Positions 35,853 to 44,746 of a DNA stretch of 64,000 nt are shown one piece after another. Source of the DNA: an uncultured Sedimentitalea sp. (GTDB lineage: Bacteria > Pseudomonadota > Alphaproteobacteria > Rhodobacterales > Rhodobacteraceae); NCBI GenBank assembly GCA_947504115.1, contig CANNGH010000005.1:310001-374000 (forward strand). Reading direction: 5' to 3'. The notes beneath the pieces were generated by a model. It saw only the letters and a program-made list of their open reading frames with translations. It was not told the DNA's origin and did not search any database. Numbering within the stretch: position 1 is the stretch's first letter; every line of letters begins with the position of its first letter. Position numbers and translations under genes: made by a program.

Positions 35853-37492
35853 CAGGCAGCCTGCGCGTTCAGGGGCGTGACCGGCGACCAATTCCAGGGC
35901 AGCAACTCGCCGAGACGGGTATTCATGTGATCGTGGATGCGATCCAAGACATCGGCGAGGTAGGCCTGCGGATCGAGGCCGTTCATCTTTGCCGTCTCAA
36001 TGACGGTCATGGCGCGGGCGAGTGTTTCACCGCCGGTATCCGAGCCGGCGAATAGCCAGTTTCGCCTGCCAACGCCAATGGGTCTCAGCGCGCGCTCGGC
36101 GGGATTGTTATCGATGGCCACGCGCCCGTCCTCCAGAAACAGCGTGAACGAAGGCCAGCGGCTCAGCCCGTAGCGGAACGCCTTGGCCAGATCGCTCTTG
36201 CCGGGAATGCGGGTGAGCTGCCTTTCGGCCCAGTCCCGGAACGCATCGACCTTGGGCTTGCTTTCCTTTTGGCGCACGGCCAGCCGCAACTCGGCAGGCT
36301 TGCCGCTGATTTCCCGTTCGATGTCGTAGAGCGCGCCGTTCCGGTCGAGCGCCTCGCGCGCAATTTCAGATTTCGTTGTGGTCCAGACATCGTGGAAGTC
36401 GCGGCGAAGATGCGCCCAGCACGCGGCCTCCCGGAACTGGCTCTTGCCCGACAGATCGGTGGCATAGAGCTTAGCATACCCCTTGTAACCATCCGCCTGG
36501 AGAATACCGCTGGTTTCGCCAAGATGGGCAAGGACATGCTCTTCCTTCCAGTCCGGGGCGAACTGGTAGACCGCTCCAGGCGGGGCCGTGCCCGACCATG
36601 GGCGTTGATCGCGGACATAGGCCCAAATCCGGCCTTTCTTGACGCCCTTGCCAAGCCCCTTGTCGCGGCGGCTACGATCGAGAACGCGGATGGGCGTGTC
36701 ATCTGCGTGCAGAAGATCGCTGGCCATGATCTCGGCCTCGATCCTTCCGATCAGGGGCGCCAGCGTCTTCATCGCGCCGCCGCACCAGTCCACGAGCGTG
36801 GTGTCGGGAATGTCCGCGCCCATGCGGGCGAAGATTTCGTTCTGGCGGTAGAGTGGAACATGGTCGTCAAATTTCGACGTCAAAACGTAAGCCAACAGGT
36901 TCGGCCCCGCCATGCTGCGCGGGATCGGGCGGCTGGGTGCCGGTTCCTGAACCATCTTTTCGCAGCGCCGGCAGGATTTCTTGACCCGTGCGATCTCAAT
37001 GACTTTCAGCTGTGCCGCGATCATGTCGATCAGCTCACTGACATTCTCGCCCACCACGCGCAGATCGCCGTCGCAGTCCGGGCAACTGTCGCCGGGGTCG
37101 AGCTCGCGGCGTTCGCGCGGCGTGTCTTTCGACACCCTCGGACGGCGACGCTGCTTTTTCTCGGCCGGCTCCGTGGCCTGTTGTTCTTCGGCGTCCGCTT
37201 CAAGATCCTCGTCAGGCGCGGCATCTTCCGCCTCGGCCAGAGCCACCTGCAGGTCTTCCAGCGCCAGTTCCAGTTGCTCGATCTCGCGCTCGATCTTCTC
37301 CGAGCTCGGCCCGAACTTCTGCTTTTGCAGTTTGGCAATCCGGACACGGAGCGCTTGAACCAGAAGATCATGGGCCCGCAGACTGGCCGACATCTTCTGG
37401 TTTTCCGCCTGCAAGGCAGAGATCATCGCCTTCAGAACGGCGGGATCATTCGGCAGTGGCGTAGCATCATCAGACATGGCCATGGATACCAT
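35852..37492 (-). CDS. tnpC: IS66 transposase TnpC
   Basis: 546 residues. An N-terminal coiled coil (LQAENQKMSASLRAHDLLVQ, then QKFGPSSEKI) and Lys/Arg-rich linker precede a zinc-binding region (CPDCDGDLRVVGE, CRRCEKM). The DDE catalytic domain includes ASDLLHADDTPIRVLD, GILQADGYKGYAKLY and a C-terminal DNNPAERALRPI. All typical IS66 TnpC blocks are present. Starts at 37492, 37483 or 37477 are possible. Confidence 0.95.
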   Translation of the reverse strand: MVSMAMSDDATPLPNDPAVLKAMISALQAENQKMSASLRAHDLLVQALRVRIAKLQKQKFGPSSEKIEREIEQLELALEDLQVALAEAEDAAPDEDLEADAEEQQATEPAEKKQRRRPRVSKDTPRERRELDPGDSCPDCDGDLRVVGENVSELIDMIAAQLKVIEIARVKKSCRRCEKMVQEPAPSRPIPRSMAGPNLLAYVLTSKFDDHVPLYRQNEIFARMGADIPDTTLVDWCGGAMKTLAPLIGRIEAEIMASDLLHADDTPIRVLDRSRRDKGLGKGVKKGRIWAYVRDQRPWSGTAPPGAVYQFAPDWKEEHVLAHLGETSGILQADGYKGYAKLYATDLSGKSQFREAACWAHLRRDFHDVWTTTKSEIAREALDRNGALYDIEREISGKPAELRLAVRQKESKPKVDAFRDWAERQLTRIPGKSDLAKAFRYGLSRWPSFTLFLEDGRVAIDNNPAERALRPIGVGRRNWLFAGSDTGGETLARAMTVIETAKMNGLDPQAYLADVLDRIHDHMNTRLGELLPWNWSPVTPLNAQAA

Positions 37493-37539
37493 GCGTGCAA
37501 ATCAGATGCTACAAAAACGAGCGATTCCAGAGAGATAAA

Positions 37540-37887
37540 TCATCCCACCCGGGCGGGCGGCGCGCCCCAATCCGGCCTGCGCCAATCGATCCCCTCCCAA
37601 AGCATCGCGAGTTGGGCGGAGGTCAGACGCACGCTCCCGTCCGTCGCGGCAGGCCACGGAAAACGCCCCCGTTCCAGAACCTTGTAGTAAAGGCAGAACC
37701 CCTGGCCGTCCCAATAAAGCAATTTCACCCTGTCGCCGCGGCGTCCCCGGAAGGCGAACACCGCGCCACCCGTCGGCTTCTGCCGCAGCACGTCCTGTGC
37801 CAGCGCAGCCAGACCTGCAATGCCCTTCCTCATATCGGTTGCGCCGCAGGCCAGATACACCCGAACCCTGGTTCCTGGGCCGATCAT
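37540..37887 (-). CDS. tnpB: IS66 TnpB
   Basis: 115 residues. The start MIGPGTRVRVYLACGATDMR with KGIAGLAALAQDVL and VFAFRGRRGDRVKLLYWDGQ, GFCLYYKVLERGRFPWP is the standard IS66 Orf2 sequence. ATG 37887 overlaps the tnpA stop (ATGA). TnpB is required for IS66 transposition; its exact role is unclear. Confidence 0.95.
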   Translation of the reverse strand: MIGPGTRVRVYLACGATDMRKGIAGLAALAQDVLRQKPTGGAVFAFRGRRGDRVKLLYWDGQGFCLYYKVLERGRFPWPAATDGSVRLTSAQLAMLWEGIDWRRPDWGAPPARVG

Positions 37888-38252
37888 GCCGCATCCACCG
37901 CGCGGATCAGCCGCGTCAGCGCTGCGTCGTCGATGTTGCTCTCGAACCGAAGTGTGCGTTCCGTCGCCAGCCGAAGTTCGATCCAGGAAACCGGTGCCGG
38001 GCTCGCCACCATGGGAAACTCCGCAGCAGGCGTCACGCCGACCGGCAGAAAGAGCGCCCCCGCATCCGCAGACCAAAGGCCCTTACGCTTCAACTCGTGT
38101 CGCCATGCGTAAATCTGCTGGCGCGTAACCTCATGCCGTTGCGCGATCTGCGTCACTGTCGCGCCGCCCACCCCGACCGCGCTAACGATCGCCAGCTTAT
38201 CCTCATCGTCCCAACGACGCCGCCGCTCCACCCCAAGAATCTCGCCCCGCAT
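37884..38252 (-). CDS. tnpA: IS66 TnpA
   Basis: 122 residues. Starts MRGEILGVERRRRWDDEDKL, with a helix-turn-helix in TVTQIAQRHEVTRQQIYAWR. This is the DNA-binding accessory protein of IS66. ATG 38252 was chosen over 38267 because IS66 TnpA proteins start with this block. Confidence 0.93.
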   Translation of the reverse strand: MRGEILGVERRRRWDDEDKLAIVSAVGVGGATVTQIAQRHEVTRQQIYAWRHELKRKGLWSADAGALFLPVGVTPAAEFPMVASPAPVSWIELRLATERTLRFESNIDDAALTRLIRAVDAA

Positions 38253-38352
38253 GACCCCTCCGCACATAAGGCACGTCGTTAACGACGTCGCTATGCACGT
38301 GTCTTATGCCGACAGGCATCATCATCGCAGGCGGTCTCAACCGGGCCGTTAC

Positions 38353-39254
38353 CGCTCAGCATCCAACGATCCCTGATCAAGATGCAGCGCACCTTCTATG
38401 GCTTCCACGACCTTCGCGCCGCCCGGATGGCAGACATATCGATCAATCTGGTCATGTTCGAGGTTTGCGGCCTTCAACGCACCGTCCGTCGCTGTCGCGA
38501 ACTCATTCGTGACGAAATCCGGTATGGATCGGTCGAACACCACGCCAAACCCGGTCTCATCCACGTCCCAGCCCATGATCCCCAGTGTGCCGGGCCACAT
38601 CTTCTGGTGCCCTTGGCCAAGGGAAATCACTTTGCTGGTGGTCGGAACACCTGTGCTGATGCAGGCCGCCGCAGAGCCATCGCCGAACAGGACAGCTGCA
38701 ATGATGTCTGCCTTCTGCAAGCGATCGGCCCGAAACGACAAGGAACAGGTTTCCACCACGACCAGCAGCACCTTCGCCCCTGACCGCCCCGCCGCGATTG
38801 TCTCTGCCGTGGCCAGACCAGAGACGCCGCCGGCACACCCGAGCCCGAAAACCGGAACACGCATGATGTCGTCGCGAAAGCCCATTTCGGTAAAGACCTG
38901 GGCTTCCAGCGATGGAGTCGCGATACCGGTTGAACAAACGGTGACAACGCAGTCGATATCAGCGCTGCGCCACCCCGCATCCTCAAGGGCACGTCGCGCC
39001 GCATCAATGAAAAGGCCCTTTGCACCGGTCATGAAGGCTGCGTTCCGGTCCACCCAGCCATGATCATCAGAAAACCAGTCAATCGGAACGACAGAATATC
39101 GTTTGTCGATACCCGCTGTGGCGAAGGTTTTGGAAAGCCGGTCGAACTGAGGATATCGGCCACCAAAAATAACGGCCGCGCGTTCCTGCACCTCTGACTG
39201 GGTGAGACAATGCGGAGGAAGTGCGGTAGACAAACCGTGAAGGTAGACTGACAT
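38353..39254 (-). pseudogene. Type III polyketide synthase, N-terminal 300 residues (split by IS66)
   Basis: Starts MSVYLHGLSTALPPHCLTQS. Chalcone/stilbene-synthase motifs include catalytic C140 in FGLGCAGGVSGL, ETCSLSFRADRLQKADIIAA, GFGVVFDRSIPDF and catalytic H276 in VCHPGGAKVVEAIEGAL. The frame ends inside the IS66 end. Removing IS66 and one target copy joins it in frame to the 35370-35540 piece, giving 1065 nt and 354 residues, the normal family length. Type III synthases condense malonyl-CoA on fatty acyl-CoA or aryl-CoA starters; the starter here is unknown. Confidence 0.93.
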
Positions 39255-39459
39255 TGCAGGCCCTTTTCAAGTTGAGGGCTGATTGGCTGCTTGTCAGTCC
39301 TCTTCGGAAAATTTAGCTGGGATGTTTGCAAGATCAACGAACGAGTGAGGACCTACGTGCGGTGATGCCAAGTTCTTGATTTCTGCTACTGCCAAAAACC
39401 ACCAATATCGGCGAAAAACTCGGCCTACCAGATGTTGTGTTTCGAGCTATTGATATTTC
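39255..39459. other. Promoter-side region of the polyketide synthase gene
   Basis: No gene was recognised. Any promoter for the PKS-ICMT operon should lie here. Confidence 0.35.
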
Positions 39460-39850
39460 TTGATATCAACCTGACCTGATGAATCTGCAATCGAACATCC
39501 AAGCTTGCCGCCAAGGTTTCAGCGCGAGGCCGCTTCGGGAACAGTCGGGACACGATTAGAGCGTGATCCGCACCGTCAGTGCAGCTTCGGTTAGGGACCA
39601 TGACGAAAAGGTCAACGATTGCACCCGCGCGGTCGGCATGCGCGCAACCTCCGCGGTTCCGTCCGCTTCGCCGGTCTCGAGTTCGAAGTCGAGAATAACG
39701 GCATATCGTCCGTCGATGCCGATATGCGCCAACAGTTCGGTGAACGCGCAATAATTGGCCGCCGCTAGCCGCATCAGCCAGCCGGAGAGCAGCTCGTCCG
39801 GGTGAGATGCGAGAGTTATTGGCAGAGGGCGCGATCTCGCGCCTCCGACT
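39460..39850 (-). pseudogene. TniQ-like fragment, second remnant
   Basis: One minus frame gives RPLPITLASHPDELLSGWLM then RLAAANYCAFTELLAHIGI, the N-terminal signature of TniQ proteins. After an in-frame stop near 39557 it continues SCPDCSRSGLALKPWRQAWM, the zinc-finger/PWRxAW block. A stop codon and a missing start make it inactive. It differs from the TniQ remnant at 18825. Confidence 0.65.
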
Positions 39851-40020
39851 TTTCAAGCCGCCGCTGGGACGGAGCATGGCACGACCAGAGCGGCGTCCAT
39901 TTCGCGATCGCTTCGTCGCTGATGCACTCCCTCACCGAAGAGAATGGCATCAATGGCCAAGTCCTTGGTGCCGTTGACTCGAAACGATCGAAAAGGAAGA
40001 CGCTGAAGCCTTCAATGACG

Positions 40021-41313
40021 TCAAACGAGCCGGGCGTGTTCGGGCGCTGCCGACCCCTGCGGCGCCGGCATGATCTCAATGTGGTCGGATTCAGCGGAAA
40101 ATCCCTCCACGGCGATACGAACGCGCCCAAGCTTCGGGTGCAGCTTCCCTGCCAGAATCCAGCCGATAACCAATCCCGCGCCGCTTATCAGGAAAACACC
40201 GGAAATTGGCGCGATCAGCAAGACCAGCCACGCGGCGCCGGGTGTCAGGATGCCCGAGACATCGCGATAGCTGGCATAGATCGCCGACATCTCGGTGCGC
40301 TCCGAGGGCTTCACGGCCAACAAGAACGGCAGGCCGGCAGACATATCCAGAAGGATCAAGAAGAATGAACCCGACATCAGCAACAGGATGGCGATTTGCG
40401 GAATGCCCTGCGGCACACCAGCCAGCAAGAACAGGAGCCCAGACATCATAAAACCGGTGCGGACCGCTGTGCGCACGGAATTGCGCTGCATGAACCGCAG
40501 CATTAGCGGCGTGATGAAAAGCGCGCCATTCGAAATCGAAAGAACGATCCCGCCCAACTGCTCGCCCAACCCGTTCTGAACCGAGTAGATGGGCAGATAA
40601 ACGACATACACCCACCACCCGCAGGACCGGATTACGGCGAAAAGCCAACCGGCGACCAGCCGCGGTTGCGCGAGAAACCGTCGGAGATAGGCGAAGGGAT
40701 TGGCCGCAGCAGCGTGGTTTCTTGTGATCAGCTTGCCGTTTCCAAGGCGCATGACGAGGAAGACAACCAGCATCGCGACCGTGGCGAGCGCCGAGATCAG
40801 GAAGGGCGCCGGCTGCCACCAATCGTAAAGGTACACCCCCAACGCCGGACCCGCCGTCCATCCCAAGGCGCTGTAGAACAATCGCGACGTCTCGAACCGC
40901 CCGAGTTCGATCTTCGTGATGTAATCCAGGACGTATGCATTGAAGCACACGAAGGTCGTGACCACCGCGAATGTTACGAGCGACAATCCGGCGATCGCGG
41001 CGGCAGGCGTCTGGACCGTCGCGAGCAGAGCCCCTGCGACAAACATCGCGGTTCCGGCAACATAGACCCACCGTCTGGGCATGAACCAAATCAGGTAGGG
41101 AACCAGCAAAGCGATGATGAGAGACGCGACACCGACACCGAAATAGACTTCGGAAACGACCGCCGCGTCCTGCAACGCCCGATACATCACGAGAGGAAAG
41201 GTCGAAATCAGCATGCCTCGGGCAATTGCTTCCGTGCCGGCCAGCACCGCGAAACCACGCACGCTTGGTGCGGGCGCATGGCGGAGCCATTCTGGAATAC
41301 GACGTTCATGCAT
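40021..41313 (-). CDS. MFS transporter
   Basis: 430 residues with about twelve membrane helices. Readable segments include FAVLAGTEAIARGMLISTFP, PYLIWFMPRRWVYVAGTAMF, a mid-protein loop and SFFLILLDMSAGLPFLLAVK. The substrate family was not recognised. It is on the same strand as the split PKS-ICMT operon but 770 nt upstream. The start at 41313 (MHERRIPEW) is the first in frame. Confidence 0.8.
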   Translation of the reverse strand: MHERRIPEWLRHAPAPSVRGFAVLAGTEAIARGMLISTFPLVMYRALQDAAVVSEVYFGVGVASLIIALLVPYLIWFMPRRWVYVAGTAMFVAGALLATVQTPAAAIAGLSLVTFAVVTTFVCFNAYVLDYITKIELGRFETSRLFYSALGWTAGPALGVYLYDWWQPAPFLISALATVAMLVVFLVMRLGNGKLITRNHAAAANPFAYLRRFLAQPRLVAGWLFAVIRSCGWWVYVVYLPIYSVQNGLGEQLGGIVLSISNGALFITPLMLRFMQRNSVRTAVRTGFMMSGLLFLLAGVPQGIPQIAILLLMSGSFFLILLDMSAGLPFLLAVKPSERTEMSAIYASYRDVSGILTPGAAWLVLLIAPISGVFLISGAGLVIGWILAGKLHPKLGRVRIAVEGFSAESDHIEIMPAPQGSAAPEHARLV

Positions 41314-42241
41314 ATGAGTTGCCCGGTCTTGTTCGGGACCACCAACAGCAGTTCACTCAAGCTTGCATTGCCGGGCGCGACATCATGTCGTTTTTTTACG
41401 GATTTGTTAAGCGCGCAGAGAAACCCTCGCGAGGATATCTTCGGCGGGCCAATCGGCCTCCGGAGCTTCTGTCGCAATCAGGGCGATCCGAACGCGGCGC
41501 CCTGCCTCGTTGCATGACGAGCGGGTGCGGCGGATGCGGTCTTTTCGTTCGTCGCGATCTTGATGATCGTGCCGGACCTCCTCAATGCCGTCTGCTGCGC
41601 GTGTCTGACCGCTCGGATGTCGACGGCTTCCGCTCTTATCAAGGCGTTCGAACCGGTAGAGTCCTGAGATAGGCAACAATGGCGCGGACGTCCTGCTCGG
41701 CCAAGCATTCCGAGCATATGCCGCTTCTGTGATCGGGCGGTTTCAGTCAACAGCGAAACATCCAACAAGCAGGTCCATACTTCTGTCCGTGGTCGGCACG
41801 CCGCCACAAGATGCGGACTGTGGAGGTCGGGAGGCTCCTAATCTGTACCTCGGGCTCATGGCACAACGGCAAGTCCGAGCTCATCCCGTCCGTCGTCCCT
41901 GCCCGGGACGTCACACCGCCACCCGAAGGTGCCGGATCTCGGTGATCTGCGCCGCGCCGTCAGGGTGGCGCGCGCGGAACAGCGTCTATGTCCATCATGC
42001 TGCGACAGAGTCCTTTGCTGAGGCTGGTGGATGGCCTTTTGCCCAATATGCGGTGCCGGACTTCCACATGGCCAAGAGGATCGTGGCAAGCTGGTGGCAA
42101 TGCTCCGCCGAGATCGCTCGACGCCGCCGGCAACGGAACCCGGACAAACTGCCGCGCGCATCTTCACCGTATATGCCTTGATGATCGGTCATCATGGAGC
42201 GATGCTGTTGTAGGTCAACTGCACACGCGAAGGAGATCCCG
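41314..42241. other. Degraded region with a cytochrome c scrap, no intact gene
   Basis: On the minus strand around 41705-41650, EQDVRAIVAYLRTLPVRTP is the C-terminal helix of a class I cytochrome c. A plus-strand frame at about 42031 (MAFCPICGAGLPHGQEDRGK) looks zinc-ribbon-like but is too short to call. Nothing else was supported. Confidence 0.4.
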
Positions 42242-42751
42242 ATGGCATCCTCTGCAAGGAACATCGCTGTCGTTCAAGGGTCCGATAGCGAGAGCGTTCA
42301 ACAGTTGTTGGTAGAGGCCGTGGCCAACTGGCGCGCCAACGGCGTTAAGGTCGCGGGCGTGACGGCACACCGTCACGGGTCGCCCGATCGCAAATGCACG
42401 GCCGGCATCTTGCGCGATATCGGATCTGGCGACCAATTCCAGATCTATTTCGAGACAGCACCATCTGGCACCGCGTGTGACCTGGATGCCTCTGGCGTGG
42501 ATGCGGCTTGCGCAACGGTGTTGGACGAGATCGCAGCCAGCGACGTTGTCGTGCTGAGCAAGTTCGGCAAGCTCGAAGCGATGCAGAAGGGGCTCTTTCC
42601 GGCCTTCGAGGCGGCAATCGCTGCCGGACGGCCGGTGGTGACGACGGTATCGGCCAAACACCGCGAAGCATGGAAGGAATATGCGCCAGATGCCAGTTAC
42701 ATTCGCGCCGATAACGCGGTGCTGGCGGAATGGTTGGCGCGCCAATCCTGA
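42242..42751 (+). CDS. DUF2478 family protein
   Basis: 169 residues: IAVVQGSDSESVQQLLVEAV, GVTAHRHGSPDRKCTAGILR and DVVVLSKFGKLEAMQKGLFP, followed by GRPVVTTVSAKHREAWKEYA. This is the DUF2478 pattern, a P-loop-like fold often encoded beside molybdate transport or molybdoenzyme genes in Rhodobacteraceae. No molybdate transporter is seen here. The start ATG 42242 follows GAAGGAGATCCCG. The function is unknown. Confidence 0.8.
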   Translation: MASSARNIAVVQGSDSESVQQLLVEAVANWRANGVKVAGVTAHRHGSPDRKCTAGILRDIGSGDQFQIYFETAPSGTACDLDASGVDAACATVLDEIAASDVVVLSKFGKLEAMQKGLFPAFEAAIAAGRPVVTTVSAKHREAWKEYAPDASYIRADNAVLAEWLARQS

Positions 42752-42808
42752 CAATGCGGTGTGTTGACTTTCATACGGCGCGGCGGCGTCGGTAAATCCC
42801 GGCTTCGC

Positions 42809-43249
42809 TCACCAGCTGATATGGAACATCGCCTTTGCCAGAAAGACGATCAGCAAGACATGGCTGAAAACGCTGATATGGATGAACCGAACCTGGCGCG
42901 ACCTGAGCTTGCCGCGTGCGCCAAGGGTCACGGCCGTGATGAAATGAACCAGCACGCTGATTGCGAGGATGATCTTGATCCAGAGCAAGGTCGCGAAACT
43001 GGAATCGAACGGGTGCGCCAATGCCGCGCGATATTGCCACGCCATGCCGAGGCCAGCGGAATAGAGCACGAGGATCACGAACGGCATGAGCTGCCGCGCG
43101 CGCCGGGCCACTGCACTCTCCACCGACCGCATTGCCTCACGACCGACCGGCTTGCGTATGGCTTCGAGGATGAGCACTTCGAAAAAGACGGTTCCGACGA
43201 ACATGATGGCGGCGAACAGGTGCAGCAGGTTAAGGACGAAATAGCTCAT
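42809..43249 (-). CDS. CopD-like/DUF2269-type membrane protein
   Basis: 146 residues and four membrane helices: SYFVLNLLHLFAAIMFVGTV, ARQLMPFVILVLYSAGLGMA, FATLLWIKIILAISVLVHFI and FIHISVFSHVLLIVFLAKAM. His residues at the helix ends (LLHLF, VHFIT, RFIHISVF) suggest heme or copper binding as in CopD-like proteins. ATG 43249 gives a normal start at the first helix. The family call is approximate. Confidence 0.6.
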   Translation of the reverse strand: MSYFVLNLLHLFAAIMFVGTVFFEVLILEAIRKPVGREAMRSVESAVARRARQLMPFVILVLYSAGLGMAWQYRAALAHPFDSSFATLLWIKIILAISVLVHFITAVTLGARGKLRSRQVRFIHISVFSHVLLIVFLAKAMFHISW

Positions 43250-43699
43250 CGCATTAGCATATTCCTGCGCTCGATTACGTTCGGCAAAGCTGTCACGGTG
43301 CAATGGTCATTGGCGAGCCGATGCCCAGCGTCCAACTCAACGAGGCAACGAACTGGCCACTGGGACGTTCCATACACAGGATTTTGGGCTGAGCTTTGGG
43401 TCGCCCTTGCCGCGTTCGGCTTGATCATCTCCTGATCGCAGCGGCCAATTCTGAACAGGAAGAATTGCCACAGGCGCCTGGTGGCGCCGAAAGGCATCCC
43501 CTTCGGGCTGTCTACCCTGCCCTAGGACTTCGAACGGATCGATACGGATGAATATAGGGTTTGGTCGACGGATCCCGGCAGCTCGAGCCATTCCTCCGGC
43601 TAGCGGCAATGCGCGGTTCGCGATGCTTTTCCGCGTTCCGACTCCAGGTTGCAAGATGCGCAACGCAAGCGCTCAACTTCAGCCCCGGATTTCGCTACG
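43250..43699. other. No gene recognised
   Basis: Open frames on both strands look like antisense or noise. Nothing could be assigned. Confidence 0.35.
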
Positions 43700-43860
43700 C
43701 GACGCGCGCGTAGTGTCTTCGACGCCAACCTGCGTCCACAGCCTTGCTATGCTCAAAACCGTGAACAGAAGCGCGGCCCAGACCAAGCTCCCGACCATCG
43801 GGAGCGACGATAATCTCGGCCGCCACCAGCGCGCAATGGGGGTCCGAGGTATTGTTGACA
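43700..43860 (-). pseudogene. ICMT-like methyltransferase fragment, frameshifted second copy
   Basis: One minus frame gives NTSDPHCALVAAEIIVAPDG and another continues MVGSLVWAALLFTVLSIARL then WTQVGVED. Joined, they parallel the intact ICMT at 34873 (SHPNYMLVVAEIIVAPMVLG, LVWVAVVFTVLNAAMLWVRM, RVEHK). Only about 45 residues remain. Confidence 0.7.
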
Positions 43861-43917
43861 AGTGTCGCCCGGTGGCGGACTGCTGTGACGAAACGTGACT
43901 TCATCTGCGGGACTCCA

Positions 43918-44637
43918 ATGCCACGACCGACTCTTCTTGCCCATCTGACCCGCCGGGTCGAGACCGCGACGCTGCTCATCATCCTGATTATAGCAGGAGC
44001 ACTTTGGGCCTTCGTTACACTTGTGGCTAGAATAATGACAGGTGATCCCTACACATTCGACGCGGCCATCCTGCAGGCTCTGCGCAGCCCGGGCGATCCT
44101 GCAAGTCCGATAGGTGGGCCGCGGATCCTGGAAGCAATGCGTGACATCACCGCGCTTGGCAGCACCGCGGTTCTGGCCCTTGGTTCCTTGGCCCTCTTGG
44201 CGTTTCTGGTCCTGCGCCGTCAGCCCGCGTCAGCGTTCTTTCTCGCGACCGCGCTCATTGGCGGACAAGCACTGGGGCATTTGGCAAAAACCGCGGTCGC
44301 GCGCCCGCGTCCCGAAGTTGTTCCTCATCTGGTCGAAGCGCTCTCTGCGTCTTTTCCATCAGGCCATTCGATGATGGCGGCCGTGATTTATCTGACGCTG
44401 GCGGTCATGCTGGCCCGAACCGAACCCCGGTTCCGCATAAGGGCGTTCTACATCACCATCGCCACGCTCCTGTCGCTTCTCGTTGGCATCAGCCGCCTCT
44501 TTCTCGGCGTCCACTGGCCCACCGATGTTTTGGCAGGCTGGGTCCTCGGCGCGGCCTGGGCTCTTGGTGTCTGGCTCGTGGCGCGTGGAATGGCGCGCCA
44601 CCGGCAGGTCGCGCCCGCTCTGCGCGCAGAACCGTGA
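43918..44637 (+). CDS. PAP2-family membrane phosphatase
   Basis: 239 residues with six membrane helices. All three phosphatase motifs are present: K124-x6-R131-P132 in KTAVARPRP, PSGH at 147-150 in FPSGHSMMAA, and S192-R193 to H199 and D203 in SRLFLGVHWPTDVL. Enzymes of this type dephosphorylate lipid phosphates such as phosphatidate or undecaprenyl pyrophosphate on the outer face of the inner membrane. ATG 43918 was chosen over an upstream open frame because the first helix begins shortly after. Confidence 0.9.
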   Translation: MPRPTLLAHLTRRVETATLLIILIIAGALWAFVTLVARIMTGDPYTFDAAILQALRSPGDPASPIGGPRILEAMRDITALGSTAVLALGSLALLAFLVLRRQPASAFFLATALIGGQALGHLAKTAVARPRPEVVPHLVEALSASFPSGHSMMAAVIYLTLAVMLARTEPRFRIRAFYITIATLLSLLVGISRLFLGVHWPTDVLAGWVLGAAWALGVWLVARGMARHRQVAPALRAEP

Positions 44638-44746
44638 GCGTAGCTTCGACAGAACGTGAAGAAAGCAGTCGGTTGCACGTGCGCCGTTGCGACAAGCCGC
44701 ATGGTGTAAGACTTCGTCGATGTCCCGAACGTGGAAGAAAATCGTC

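Larger units (their letters stand above)
35541..38352 (-). mobile_element. Complete IS66-family element with 8-bp target duplication
   Basis: 2812 bp. Ends GTAACCGCCCGATT (35541) and, inverted, GTAACGGCCCGGTT (38352). The 8-bp direct repeat CGCTCAGC flanks it at 35533-35540 and 38353-38360. It carries tnpA, tnpB, tnpC and a small fourth ORF, all on the minus strand. Confidence 0.95.

Noticed and set aside
42031-42213. Zinc-ribbon-like ORF MAFCPICGAGLPHGQED
   Set aside because: It has only one CxxC, no RBS and lies in a degraded region. Not enough to call a gene.
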